Below, one piece after another: positions 1-11,794 of a stretch of DNA of 13,240 bases. The DNA is taken from contig MSJH02000269.1 of the NCBI GenBank assembly GCA_001931875.2, positions 1 through 13,240 on the forward strand. Direction: 5' to 3'. Position numbers and translations under genes: made by a program. The notes beneath the pieces are model-generated. The model ran no database searches. It was not told where the DNA came from and saw only the letters and a program-made list of their open reading frames with translations. The first letter of the stretch is position 1. Each line of letters opens with the position of its first letter. Source of the stretch: Byssochlamys sp. IMV 00236 (lineage: Eukaryota; Ascomycota; Eurotiomycetes; Eurotiales; Thermoascaceae).

Positions 1-18
1 TTTTTCATTATTCTCTAG

Positions 19-1146
19 AATATGCTGGTCAAAGTCCTCAACTCTGTTGAATGGAACCAAGTTTATCTTGTATGGAGAAACTATTATGAACAGAGGGGAC
101 ATGCAATTGCATTCCAAACATTCTTTCATCCCAACAACTTTTTTGCACCTGATAGCGACACAGTTGGCATTCCATTAAAACTAGGTTTGAAATTATAAAA
201 ATAGGCAAATTCATGTCTAAACGTGTACATTGACAGGCAAAACGGTAACCGATGAGTATATGGTAATCATGTCACTTCAAATCTATAAGCAACTAGCTCA
301 GCATTTCGCAAGACAATTTCTTGATGCGCCTTTACCTCCATCACTAGATGAGTTAACGATTCATAAATGTGAAGTGATTGAAGCATTCACAGCCACAACA
401 GACACAGTGCTCAATAAATACAAGACAAAGGCAAAGAAGCTAAACAAGCAACATGAGCGTATGCGCAAGGCAAAGGAAGAAGCAGCATTGGCCAAGCGAT
501 TGGTGGAGGAAGGCAAATATGTGTTTATGGCAATTGATTTGGAAGCATATGAGCGGGACCACAGCATCATCTTGGAAATCGGTTGGTCCATCTTTGACTC
601 CCGTACGCGCCGGTTTATGGACCAACATTATTTAATTGATACTTATCAGCATTTAATTAATGAAACCTTTGTGGACGATCAGAAGCTCAAATTTGGCTAT
701 GGTACCTCTGTCTGGTGTTCCTTAAAGCAAGCCCTTGAAGAACTTAAGAAGGACCTCACTTGGGCCGTGGAACGTGATGGAGGCTTTGTTCTTGTCGGAC
801 ATGGACTGGCAAGTGACTTGAAGTATCTGAGGCAACAAAAGTTTATGTGGCCTACGGCAGATGGAGATGAAACAAAAGATGTGGATAACTCAGCATGTGT
901 GGCCATTTTGAATACTGATACGATTTATGGTGCATCCATTAATGATTTACATAATCCACCTTCATTAGGCAAAACACTGGATAACTTTGGAGTCGAGACA
1001 TGGAACCTTCATAATGCTGGTAATTTCTGTTGTATTAATATTATGTAATTAATAATTATTATTGTTTCCTAGGCAACGATGCTCATTATACAATGCTCCT
1101 TCTTCTTATTCTCCTTGGATACGAAAATAATAATACGATTAAATGA
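19..1146 (+). CDS. Gfd2/YDR514C-like DEDDh exonuclease-domain protein (5' end uncertain)
   Basis: Exons 19(or 22)-184, 237-1019 and 1073-1146; introns 185-236 (52 nt, GTTTGA...GACAG) and 1020-1072 (53 nt, GTAATT...CCTAG), both splitting glycine codons. From the ATG at 22 the product is 339 aa. However, TTCTCTAG at 11-18 looks like a 3' splice site, so an earlier exon may lie outside the window. A basic, charged helical stretch (about residues 115-147) precedes an RNase H-fold domain. The DEDDh motifs are visible: D155 and E157 in AIDLEAYE, D248 in GHGLASDLKYL, and H313/D318 in HNAGNDAHYT. The last motif is completed only by splicing the final intron. This arrangement matches the fungal Gfd2/YDR514C-like family, in which 3'-5' exonuclease activity is predicted and yeast Gfd2 is linked to mRNA export. 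Substrate is not predictable from sequence. The family call is confident; the start is not. Confidence 0.85.
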
Positions 1147-1760
1147 ACCAATGAACGAATTGACTAAACTCACTATTTAATTAATAACTTGCACGCGAAC
1201 TTATTTTATATTTTACCACGTTGTCTGTATCCAATCAGTCAGCATGATTCAATATGATAAATACCAAATAGATTCAATTTGGGCACAGACATTTTGTGTT
1301 ACACCAAGCATGTTCCACGGATACGGCCTGCATCATGATACAAATGTGTCAAATACTTTATAAAAATAGGTAAATTCCTTATTTTAGAATGAAAAAAGAG
1401 CATTGTTATTTTACAAAAAGTCTATAAGTAAAAGAAAAAGGGAAAAAAAAGGGTAATTCATGTCAAATAAATAAAATCATATAAAGAAGGCATAAGGGTT
1501 TTCATAATACATAATAATTTGCGCGCAAAAGTAAAGAGGGCATAATGGCATGAATAAAAGAAAATGAAAAAAAAAATGACATGAATTGAATGGGCAATCA
1601 ATGTGTAAGTATATGTGAAGGGGATATCATTGCAAAAAAAAAAGAAAAAAAAGAGAAAAAATGTAGTCTAAAAAAAGGTGGATGATATGAAGTATAGCCT
1701 CTATAAAGTGTTCACTCCTAAATCGCTTTGTGTGTTGTATATTGGTGTCCATTCTGTTCA
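1147..1760. other. AT-rich spacer between convergent genes
   Basis: No convincing coding region. The stretch holds the 3' flanks of the exonuclease gene (plus) and the zinc-finger gene (minus). It contains A-rich runs around 1560-1680 and AATAAA-like hexamers near 1466, which are too far from the 1146 stop to assign safely. I see no tRNA, repeat or mobile element. Confidence 0.6.
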
Positions 1761-2635
<875 letters not shown>

Positions 2636-2643
2636 TTATAAAA

Positions 2644-2663
2644 AAAGAAAGAAAGAAAGAAAG
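2644..2663. repeat. AAAG/GAAA tetranucleotide microsatellite
   Basis: About five tandem GAAA units, directly seen, lying in the presumed 5' leader or promoter of the zinc-finger gene. Confidence 0.8.
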
Positions 2664-2664
2664 G

Positions 2665-2672
2665 TTTAAATA
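2665..2672 (-). promoter_or_regulatory. Possible TATA-like element of the zinc-finger gene
   Basis: The minus strand reads TATTTAAA about 95 nt upstream of the ATG at 2572, next to an AAAG microsatellite (2644-2663) and a G-run at 2603-2608. The position is plausible for a core promoter, but AT-rich DNA gives such matches by chance. Confidence 0.3.
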
Positions 2673-3113
2673 CTCAACAAGGAACCAAGTCGACGACAAA
2701 AGCGAGAGAAGGGGGGAAGGATAACCAAAAAAAGTCACGGGTTATAAATTAAGGTTGCAAAGTGAAAATTGTAGTACAAAACTATTTTCAATAAATTCTA
2801 TGATTAAATGAATAAGGGTATTCATAGGCGGGGAATGTAATTCACAGACAAGAATAGCGCTTATAGTTTCATTATACATTTATAAAGCCACGTTTTTTAA
2901 ACACTAATTTTGTGTGTCCCTTGTTCAAATTATCGCGTGTACCTGTACAACAGTGGAGCAGTGAGAATAGCACTTTTGAAACATTTTAGGAAATTCATAT
3001 TTCAATGATACTCATATAAAACCTGTATATGAGTAGCAACAATACAACAGATGTCAAATAAGAAATAAGCACGAGCCAAATACGATAAAAGTAAGGTTGC
3101 CATGACAGCTACC

Positions 3114-3149
3114 AAGGGTACCCACTCAATTAATACTATCGTACCCCTT
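3114..3149. repeat. Imperfect inverted repeat
   Basis: AAGGGTAC at 3114-3121 faces GTACCCCTT at 3141-3149, giving an 8-bp stem with a one-base bulge and a 19-nt loop. It is not followed by a U-tract, so it is more likely a protein-binding or chance element than a terminator. Confidence 0.45.
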
Positions 3150-5538
3150 ACTCATGAAATAAAAAAAGGGCGCCAATTTATCGGAAAACAAAGGAACAAG
3201 ACGTAACTTTTAGGTGATCGGCTAAGAATTTTATAGTAGCTAAATTTATAAAAGTGACACAAAACGATGCTCAGATTGATCTTGTATTACATTGAACGAG
3301 AAGCATGTCTCTTTATATTCTCGCTACACAAACTGTTTCTTTTGTTCTAACCATGGCAGCCATCACCTAAGGGTCGTCATTTTTTTACCTCAAATGGAGC
3401 TTTTTACTTCCTTCTTCGGATTTATTTAATTTACACGGTTGGTTATCTGGTTTATTTGCTGCTTTAATCAGTCCACAAACACCCCTAAACGGATCTTTTG
3501 TTTTTCGTGATTAATGTAAATGCTGCTCGAGCGGAGTGCTGGAAACCACATGGCAAAGGTGCCTCAGTTTCTCTGTTGACCCCAAACAGTGTCCCCGAGG
3601 GATGTTAACAAGACCTTATTCCCCCCTTTCTTATTTTTTATTGGTTGCCACGCCTTTTTTTTTCTTCCTTTAACTAGAGGTCCATGCGTTCTCCTTCTCC
3701 TTCCCGATTATTTATTTTTGGATCATGACTAAGAGAGGAAAAACGGGTGACATCAAGTTGAGTCTTAACCTTTTTTTAATTTCTTTCTCTATCCTAAGGG
3801 TTCGTCTTATCTTTCGGCGTGAGCTTACTGCGCATGTGGTATATAGCATAAAAATAATAGCCGACATGACGTTATATTGGGAAGAGGGTTTCTTCTTTTT
3901 ACAAAGTTTTATTGTTGTTAAAGGAATGAACAAGTTACCACGACTGATAAGTACAGTCGTCCTACATTATGACTTTGCATTATATCAGCCTGTGTTGTAT
4001 TCTAAGAAAATTTGGTCTGACGTTCCAGGAAGATCGACTGTGGTTATTATGTAAATGTTACAAGCATGAACAAAATGTGCTATTGGTTCAATTTTACTAG
4101 TTCCTATCATTTCTTTCCTGGAAAGGAGAGACATATCCTAGAAGAATAACTTGGGACTTCTTAATAGACAACGCAGGTTGACGGCATGCATCTTAAATTC
4201 TGAAAACGCCATCATTAAACCCTTTCTGAGCTCTTAAAAACATTGAGAAATACTCTAAAAGGCTAAAAACTATAAAGTATCAATAGCATTCAGTCATTGA
4301 TAGACTTTAACAGCAAAAGTGACGATGGTTTCTCGGTTATCAGATGAGAATTACTGAGCAGGCAGCTCCTGATTTGGCAACAGCCGATGATGAAAGAAAG
4401 AAGGGAGACAACCCTGATCACACAGAAGCGTTTGTCGCGACACGTAAACTTGGACGCCAACAAAAAATAAAATGCCATTGACATAGTGCAACACATTCAT
4501 AACGACATGTCATATTTAAACTGACGATATCCCTCATTTATATAGATTGTGGAACAGCTGTACGCCTTTGAAACTTTAGAAGTCAGGAAGAGATAATCGA
4601 ATCATACCACTTTTTTCCCTATACATTCATGCTTTTATGTAACAGGACAACTGTTCTCTTTGTTTGCTTTCTGTTTATGTGTACATAAATGCTCACTGCT
4701 TCAGGAAAGTCAAGTCGTACTTGTTGAGAGTCGGTGTCTGACTCTTTATACATTCCATAACTTTCTATCCTTTTTGCCTTATTTGGAAAGAGCTTAACAT
4801 ACGAACTGTCAAGCAGAACTCACAAGACCTATACAAGTGTTCACCTTAACCCAAGCCACTACTTCTTGTACTGTGATCCACCTTTTACAAACCAAAGCTT
4901 CGAATACCCCTATACCCTCCCTCGCCAATACTATACACACTAACAATAATTAAGTTATAATTTAATATTAATGCAACATATCAAAGAATTCAATGTTTAC
5001 ACAAATTTCTTTCTCCTTTATTAGATGCTTTCAATCTATTGGTCTAAATGGTTGACATTAACTATTTGCTTTACAATTTGATTTAATACGTGATGCACAA
5101 GGAAAACAATGACCATCTCTAATGGAAAAACATTTTAGCCCTTGAAACCTTACAGAGATTGAATAAAAAATGGTTTGCCTGATTTGTTCGATTCGCCAAA
5201 TACAAGTAAATGACAAGAAGTGTACAGATAAGAATGAGGATGTTCGCATCGGGTCACGAATCGTACGAACAATGCCAAACAGCACACGACAATTTTTTTT
5301 TATTCTGTGACATTGTGTTATGTCATTGCGGTGTGCTTGTGCTTGTGATCTGTGACATGGAAAAAAGCTTCCGAAAGAATACAACCATGCATTGACTCTC
5401 AGGTGATAAGTTTAAAAAAAAAAAACAAAAAACAAAACGCCCATCTTCAAGTAGAGTTTTTTTTTTTATATATATAAAAATGTAAAAAGCGCATTTATGC
5501 TGTATAATAAAGTTTCTTTTTCTTTCCCTTCTATTGTT

Positions 5539-8268
5539 TTAAGCACCTGTGCCGTACTTGCTCTTCCACACTTGTTCCATCTTTTCATCAATTCTAGTAA
5601 ACAAATATTCTGCACCACCCAAAACATGACCAGGAAGAATATCCAAAGTGAACTGATCAGGGATATTACGAGCAGGTGCATTCAATTGACGACACATACT
5701 GTCCGAAGTCGCGGGCATAAAGGGTGAAACCAAAGCTGATAGGAGGTAAATCAGGTTAGCGGCAGATGCAACAACAGCGTCACATTTAGGTCGACTTTCA
5801 TCAAATAAGGCATTGCTCAAGTTAGCTTCTTGAAGGTATTGATTACCACGAGCAGAGAGTGCCATGACGGTACCGAGTGCAGCTCGGAGTTTGACAGCTT
5901 CCATTTGCTCAACGAACTGCTTCAAAAGAGCGTTCACATCCTTGAATAAATCTGTTTCTAATTGGCCATTGAAGTCTGTCTTGGGAATAACACCATCGTA
6001 TTTGGCAAAGATAAAACGAATAGCTCGGTTAACAAAGTTACCAAAGTTGTTTAACAATTCACTGTTGTTCTTGGTGATGAATTCGCTCCATGTGAACATG
6101 GAATCGCTGGATTCGGGGCGAACTGACAAAAGATAGTAACGCCAGACGGAAGGAGGAATACCCGTTTCCTTGGCGTTGTTGCCAAACACACCCACGTTAC
6201 GCGACTTGGAGAATTTACCGCCTTCGTAATTGAGATATTCTGAATTGAAATAATTAGCCGTATACTTCACATTAGAATACTGTCTATTTACCACAAGTGC
6301 TGATATGATTCACCTTGGTCCATTTCTCACCAGTACCGATTTGAACACCAGGGAAGATGACAGAGTGGAATGGAACATTGTCCTTACCCATGAATTGGTA
6401 CAACTTGACCTGTTCGGGGTTCTTCCACCACTTTTCCCATTCGTCCGTGTAGTTGGCCGTAATGCTTGGATAACCAATAGGAGCATCGAACCAGACATAG
6501 AACACTTTGTCTTCGTATCCTTCAAGAGGAACAGGCACGCCCCATTTGAGATCACGGGTGATGCATCGAGGCTTCAGTCCTTCCTTTAACCAAGATTCAG
6601 TAATGTGTATACCGTTGGCAGACCATCCACCTTCAGTGCTGGATTGTTTAAATGTCTCTTCAATGGCGGGCTGGAGCTTGGTTAAGTCGAGGAACAGATG
6701 GTTGGACTCCCTCAAGATAGGTCGGTTGCCGTCAAGCTTACAGCGAGGCTCAACGAGCTCAGTTGCATTGAGTAACTTTCCACATGCATCACATTGATCA
6801 CCACGGGCATCCTAATAACAGAATGAGTACCTTTAAAAGAAATGGCAGTTATTGCCTTACATTGTATTGACAAAGAGGGCAGATACCTTCGACGTAACGA
6901 TCAGCCAAGAAGCTTTGATTGGCAAAAGTCAGCTTTTTATAATTATCGAGAGAATGAACTTACCGATGGCATTGTTCACAATACAATTGAGTCATAGATT
7001 CCTTGACAACATTACCATTTGCATAATTCTTCTTAAACATGTCTTGAACGATTTCAGTCTGACGCTCAGTTGTTGTTCTTCCAAAGAGATCAAAGGAAAG
7101 ATCAAACCATTTGTAGACTTCAGTATGAATTGCATTATATTTGTCACAGAGTTCTTTGCATGATACGCCTTCTTCCAATGCCTTTGTTTCAGTGGCTGTA
7201 CCGTATTCATCTGTACCACAAAAGTAAGCTGTGTTGTATCCACGAGCACGACAATATCTCGCAAATACATCTGCACTGAGAGTTGAACCAATGATGTTAC
7301 CCAAGTGAGGAACATTGTTGACATAAGGAAGAGCAGAGGTGATCATGATGTTGCGTGCACCTTCTTTAGGAAGAACTCTATTGTTCCTCAACTATTAGTT
7401 TCCCTTTTCTTCTCCTTTTTATCTTTTTCCTCCCCTTACTTGACGTTTTTATCCACAGACTTAGTAGCGACATTCGTGTTGATCTTTTGAGTTGCAGGAT
7501 TGACTTTTGGCTTGGGAATTTCCTTTGTCACCTTCTTTTCGGCATGACCTTGCTTTTTTGACTTTGTTCCCTTGGAGTTCTGCGTAACAAATGAGTCATA
7601 ACACATCCTGACTTTTTACTATTTATTTACGGACCTGTTCCTTGACATATTCAACTGCTGCGGTTACTTTAGTATTCTTGGAAACAATCTCGAACCAGGC
7701 AGCCAAGAGAGGGTATTTGCTAGGTTCTTTGAAAGAAGCAAATGCTTCGACAAGTGCACCGTAATAGATGACATCCAAAAAGCCAACATCGTCGGATACC
7801 TATGCAAAAAAGGGTGTAAGGGATAAAGAAAATGCTTAAAGAGGATAGATTACCTTGGCAAATAAGTTTCTGTACTTGGCCAGAGTCTCTTCGACTATTT
7901 GGAACGCCTGATCGAGTCTTCGCTTGATAATGAATGGACTAATAACAGTTTCTTCCTTTTCGATCACAGAGGACTGTAAGATAGATTCGAGAGAGACATC
8001 AAAACGAGTGGCGTTCAAGAGATACCTTTTTTTTAATAACAAAAAGAAATGAGATATGTATGACTCAAGGTGCTCAACACACTTACTTGACAGCAGCATT
8101 CGCGTCAGTCAAAGAGATTTCGTCTGATAGGACCAAACTGACGTGTTCACCAGGAACCTCATTTAATTTAATATCCTTTACTTTGGCAGCAATATGAATC
8201 TTTAAGGCATTGGCAAATGGCTTGGTGTTGGGCGCCAGTTTAGGCAAGGTAAGATTTAGTTTAGACAT
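5539..8268 (-). CDS. MES1: Cytosolic methionyl-tRNA synthetase with GST-like N-terminal domain
   Basis: Exons 8268-8087, 8025-7854, 7799-7635, 7579-7440, 7386-6964, 6912-6861, 6811-6292 and 6239-5539; seven GT-AG introns of 49-61 nt; 784 aa. The enzyme charges initiator and elongator tRNA-Met in the cytosol. Residues 1 to about 172 resemble the GST-like N-terminal domain of eukaryotic MetRS, which in yeast docks on Arc1. A Lys-rich linker (about 174-220) follows. The class I catalytic core has HLGN (247-250) as the HIGH motif, KFSKS (560-564) as KMSKS, and a zinc-binding insert with Cys at 356, 359, 372, 375, 385 and 388. The anticodon-binding helical domain runs to the C-terminus. No WHEP or EMAPII-like extension is present. 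Exon joins were fixed by conserved family segments such as the CP insert and the EYLNYE region. The exon 4/5 join uses a GAG acceptor at 7387-7389; the nearer TAG upstream would break the frame. Confidence 0.96.
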
Positions 8269-8627
8269 GAAAAAAAAAAAAACAAGAAAAACAAAAAGAA
8301 AAACAACACAAAAGCAGAAGCTCGGGTTTATAAATAGGGCAACAAGCCACAGATAACGACAACATCATTTTAAATGATGAGAATCATCTTGCGGGTGGCG
8401 GAAAGTTTAATATAGAAATATAGTCTCTTTTTAACTTATTTCAGAGTATAATCCGTTTAAGAAGCACGCAAAATAAAACCCGGTACACAAGTCAAAAAGG
8501 GAGACACTGTTAAAATGTATCAACGGCACATAATTTCAGTCAAATTCTATTTTTTTTTGTTTCTCTTTTTCTTTCTTTATAATATTTAAAGTGTTAATTA
8601 AACGCTGAGAGAGGGGAAATAAAATAT
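8269..8627. other. Intergenic region between MetRS start and NDUFA2 end
   Basis: It holds the MetRS promoter and leader plus the NDUFA2 3' flank. The only further structure seen is a small hairpin-like GATGA/TCATC pair near 8377-8390 and AT-rich runs around 8550-8600. No gene is supported. Confidence 0.6.
8327..8336 (-). promoter_or_regulatory. TATA-box-like element of the MetRS gene
   Basis: TATTTATAAA on the minus strand lies about 60 nt upstream of the MetRS ATG at 8268. An A/C-rich leader (8269-8320) with little secondary structure separates them, as expected for a highly expressed fungal housekeeping gene. The position and match are good, but function is inferred. Confidence 0.5.
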
Positions 8628-9022
8628 TTAAGCAGATTTAATCAATTGCTCCAAGGTTCTTTCAATATCTTGTGCTGATGCATTTTGAAGAATGACTTTA
8701 CGTTCAATTCCTTTATCTATAAAAGAAATGAGTCATGATTGTCAATAATACAAAAAATAAACATACCGAAACGAGCAAAAGCACGAGCTTCAACACCACT
8801 AGCTTCACGAATCAAAATGGGAAGTTCAGGATTGGCTTGCTTGATAGTAAGGTAGTTCTTTGCAACAAAGTCGCTACAAGCTGTCAGGTTAATAATTCAT
8901 CTGTTGTGTATGTTTGAAACAATTTCTGCTCATTACCGAAGTCCACTACTGGCAGGCGAGGTTTGGCAGAAATGAAGACGAAGTTCCTTGAGTCCCTTTA
9001 ATTGTGATCTTAATGCAGACAT
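8628..9022 (-). CDS. NDUFA2: NADH:ubiquinone oxidoreductase B8-type subunit (NDUFA2)
   Basis: Exons 9022-8937, 8873-8767 and 8716-8628; introns 8874-8936 (63 nt) and 8717-8766 (50 nt), both GT-AG; 93 aa, close to the roughly 90-100 aa usual for the family. This is an accessory subunit of mitochondrial complex I with a thioredoxin-like fold (L51/S25/CI-B8 domain). Diagnostic segments are LKELRLHFCQTSPASSGLRDF (split by intron 1) and NPELPILIREASG. The matrix location and assembly role are known for the family. There is no clear cleavable presequence, which agrees with orthologues. Only one cysteine (C19) is present; the second Cys of the animal protein (RECSD) is Ala here. The ATG is preceded by an in-frame stretch without an upstream ATG, supporting this start. 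Confidence 0.95.
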
Positions 9023-9077
9023 TTCGTTAATGTAGGAAAAGAAAACCCTTGGAACCTTTCTCCTCGGTTGTTCGAAC

Positions 9078-9126
9078 CTACAAAAAAAAAGATACAATTG
9101 AATCAGCGACAATTTGATGACGTTAC
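9078..9126 (-). other. Probable 5' UTR intron of NDUFA2
   Basis: On the minus strand GTAACG (from 9126) and a T9-GTAG acceptor (to 9078) bound a 49-nt segment with a GCTGATT branch-like site, the same size class as the coding introns nearby. No ATG lies in the short upstream leader, so the intron would be in the 5' UTR. A CCAAT pentamer (9135-9139) lies just upstream of it. Confidence 0.5.
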
Positions 9127-9223
9127 GAGCGTGTCCAATCAAATGAAACAAAAAGCTTATTTAAAAAAGAATAAACAAAAATTACAAGTATAAAAAAGTA
9201 TTCTAATACACAAAAGATGTTTA

Positions 9224-11325
9224 TTAATTTCTCTTGCGTTTGCCAGCAACTGCAGAACCTTTGAGACGAGAATGGAGGACTTTCTTTTTTTCATCATCAG
9301 GCTTGACCTTATTTCTATTCTTATTCTTAACGTTGGCTGTTTCATAGTAATGGACACCAACTTTCCCTTTCTTTGGAACTTCAGTTTCATTATTATTAGT
9401 TTTGACCTTCTTTGCTGGTTGCTCTTCCACTTCATCTTCTTCTTCCTCTTCCTCTTCTTCTTCATCATTATTACCGCCTTCATCTTCACTCAATTCAAGC
9501 TCACTGTCAATCCCCTGTTCTTCTTCATCTTCTTCTCCTTCGATCACAGGAGCCTTAACGACAGGACCTTGTTCACCAACAACATCTTCGAATACTTCAT
9601 CCCAATCTGTTGTTTGCTTGGCTGCAGACTTTGTTGATTTCTTATTGGCAGCTTCCTCTTCCTTCTTTGCATTTTCTTTAGCGCGTTCTTCTTCAATTAA
9701 TTGAGCATTATTAGCCAAGTCGTCTTCCATGTACTCTGCAGTCACATTGATCTTTCCAAAGATTTGCTCCACGCCCAGCTTGCGTTTCTTCTTTTCTTCT
9801 TCTTGTTCCTCAGTTAAAGGTTCAACAGATTCAGGAGGTGGAGTATAAAAGGGAATACGACCACGAAGCCAGTCATGGAGCACCATGATGGACACGTTAT
9901 GAATATCAGGCTCACCCTTTTTCAGCAATTTACCCGTCTTACGAGCGATCTGTTCGAGGAAATCTGTAGAGTCTTCCCATCCTTGGAGGCCATAAGTTCT
10001 CTTTAGGTATTCAGGTCTCACACGTTCCAAGATGGTAGGAATGGTATCTTCAGGAGAAGCCATCTTTTCTGCACGAACTGAGCCCTTAAGAATGATGTCA
10101 ACTTCTGTATCATCTGAGTTGGGAGGCACCACACCAGGACAGTCAATGAGATAGATACGCTTCATCAATGTGATATACTGCCACACTTTAGTTTCTCCTG
10201 GAATAGGAGCCACGGAACAGACCTTTTTGGATTTTAATGTGTTGATGATGGATGATTTGCCTGTGTTGGGGTACCCAATAAAACCAACAGAGATTTGCTT
10301 TCTGTCACTGTGAAGGGTAGCGAACTGACGTAGGAGTTGAATAAGTGAACCCTTACCGAAGGAGTTGTTGATAGATGCGTGGAAGGCAAGTGTGGGTGCA
10401 GACTGAGAAAGATGGGATACCCAACGAGCTGTTACCCAAGTAGGCACAAGATCACATTTGTTGAGAACAAAGATGAGTTGCTTGTGAGGCTTTTCTTTTC
10501 TAATAAAGTTTTCTACATTTCTACAACGAGTGCCGATAGGATCACGAGCGTCAAGGACGTGAATGATGACATCTGAAGAATCAATAACTTTGTACAATTC
10601 GTTCCAGATACGCTTGGATTGACCTGCTTGAAGATACCAAGCACGACTAGCATCAGTATAATCAGATTCTTTGTTGGCTAAAAGACTTGAATCCTTGTCC
10701 GATTTATAATTTTCTATAAAGAGTATTTAGTTTCTTTTGCTAAATTCATCCCAATTATAAATTTACCATGTGTGTCATCTACTCTAGACATCAACTCTTC
10801 CATAGATCCAATCTCAATCTTGGGCTTCTTTCTTTGCGCCTTTTTGCCAAATGTATTGGAAAATGGATCTGTGTCGAGAATATGCATGCGTGTGTGCTTT
10901 GTAGCGTCTTGCAAAAGTGACATGGGCAGCTTATTTTGTTTTAACAGTACCTGATAAGGATCACTCACTTTGGCACCAAGGTTTTCTCTAAACTGTTCTA
11001 GAGCCTTTTGACCAATGACTCGGGTATTACCTAATACAAGTCAATATCTCCCTTCAATAGAGTCTTACGGATGTTAATTACCAAACCATTTTCTATTAGG
11101 TGCAACTCTAGCAACTTTTGCTTCTGAACTTTGGTATTCGGCAGCTTGAACGATCTTGCCTTGAGAATCTCGAATGGCTTTTCCACCCTTCAGCATATTG
11201 ATGTATTTGATCTTTTTGGCATCTCTGTAAAAGTTCTCTCCCTTTACTCTCATGTTCTTGGCACGATCGTCGCCACCAGCCTTGTCTCTGGTGACTCTCT
11301 GCTTTTCCTTCTTGTATTGTCCCAT
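9224..11325 (-). CDS. NOG2: Nog2/GNL2 circularly permuted GTPase of 60S ribosome assembly
   Basis: Exons 11325-11082, 11030-10767 and 10713-9224; introns 11031-11081 (51 nt) and 10714-10766 (53 nt), GT-AG; 665 aa. Nog2 is a nuclear K-loop GTPase that binds pre-60S particles and must leave before Nmd3 loads for export. The N-terminal NGP1NT region starts with [15 protein letters not shown] and includes [10 protein letters not shown] and [15 protein letters not shown]. The GTPase motifs come in permuted order: G4 NKCD (254-257), G5 FHAS (280-283), G1 GYPNTGKSS (316-324), G2 Thr344 in IPGETKVW, and G3 DCPG (360-363). The protein is longer than yeast Nog2 (486 aa). The extra length is a Glu-rich tract (about 561-602) followed by a Lys-rich tail (603-665), as in longer GNL2 forms. 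An AATAAA overlaps the tandem TAA stops at 9220-9226. Confidence 0.97.
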
Positions 11326-11695
11326 TTTTTTAAAAAAAAACTGATCAAGTAAAAGATCAAGATAAAAAAATTTTTGACTTGTGTCTGATTGTGACCCATT
11401 TGAGGTTTGTGTCGGAGTTGAACTTGTTTTTGCGCCACCCAAACTGTTGCAGTAAGGTACAGAGATGATCGCAGAGTTTTCAAGAGACTAAAGATTTTAT
11501 TGGACAAATGAATAAACAAGATCAGTAAACACTTTGACTAGTCTTTATAATATAGAAGGGTGTTTTCTAATTCATTGCGTATTTTTGATGAATAAATTTG
11601 CTCATTGAACATTTAAGAAAAACAGTTTGACTACATTATCATCATTCTTTGTCAATCTTGGTTGTAGAGTTTTGGAAGGATAAAATCCCCAAATA
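11326..11695. other. Upstream region of NOG2, no gene seen
   Basis: A T/A-rich leader precedes the NOG2 ATG on the minus strand. A CCAAT on that strand near 11500 is a possible promoter element. Open frames antisense or upstream here are extensions of the NOG2 frame without an earlier supported start. Nothing else is recognised. Confidence 0.5.
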
Positions 11696-11794
11696 ATGTA
11701 CTTTGAGGGAGCCATTAAAACAGATGATATTGGTAGCTCTATTATTAAACGAAAAGCTGATCCTTCAAGAAAAGGCGCTTGTAGTAATTGCTAA
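11696..11794 (+). CDS. Small ORF, possible first exon of a spliced gene
   Basis: A 32-codon frame with an ATG at 11696 and a TAA at 11792 ends in KGACSNC. A GTAATT donor-like site lies at 11784, just before the stop, with a TTTAG acceptor-like site further on. It could therefore be a first exon rather than a complete peptide. It resembles no family I can name; the CxxC ending alone is not enough to call a zinc cluster. Low confidence. Confidence 0.2.
   Translation: MYFEGAIKTDDIGSSIIKRKADPSRKGACSNC

Noticed and set aside
3725..4054. 109-codon plus-strand open frame
   Set aside because: Phe/Ile-rich translation with no motif, no supported splice extension and AT-driven composition; most likely a chance frame.
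4384..4415. GATGATGA and CTGA, resembling C and D boxes of a snoRNA
   Set aside because: Only about 25 nt apart and with no terminal stem; too short for a C/D snoRNA.
4290..4496. 68-codon minus-strand frame
   Set aside because: Hydrophobic and Cys-containing but without homologous features or flanking splice sites.
4728..4745. AGAGTC/GACTCT hairpin
   Set aside because: Six-bp stem without a T-tract or conserved context; expected by chance in a region this long.
5058..5384. 108-codon minus-strand frame with scattered Cys residues
   Set aside because: Cys spacing fits no zinc motif; the frame does not start at an ATG with context I trust and no exon structure could be built around it.
9069..9080. 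GTTCGAAC, resembling a tRNA B box
   Set aside because: No matching box A or acceptor stem at tRNA spacing on either strand.
9118..9125. TGACGTTA, ATF/CREB-like site upstream of NDUFA2
   Set aside because: It overlaps the donor end of the probable 5' UTR intron (GTAACG), which explains the bases better.
9402..9704. Plus-strand Ser-rich open frame opposite NOG2
   Set aside because: It is the antisense shadow of the Glu-rich tract of NOG2 (GAA/GAG read as TTC/CTC and shifted to TCT/TCC).
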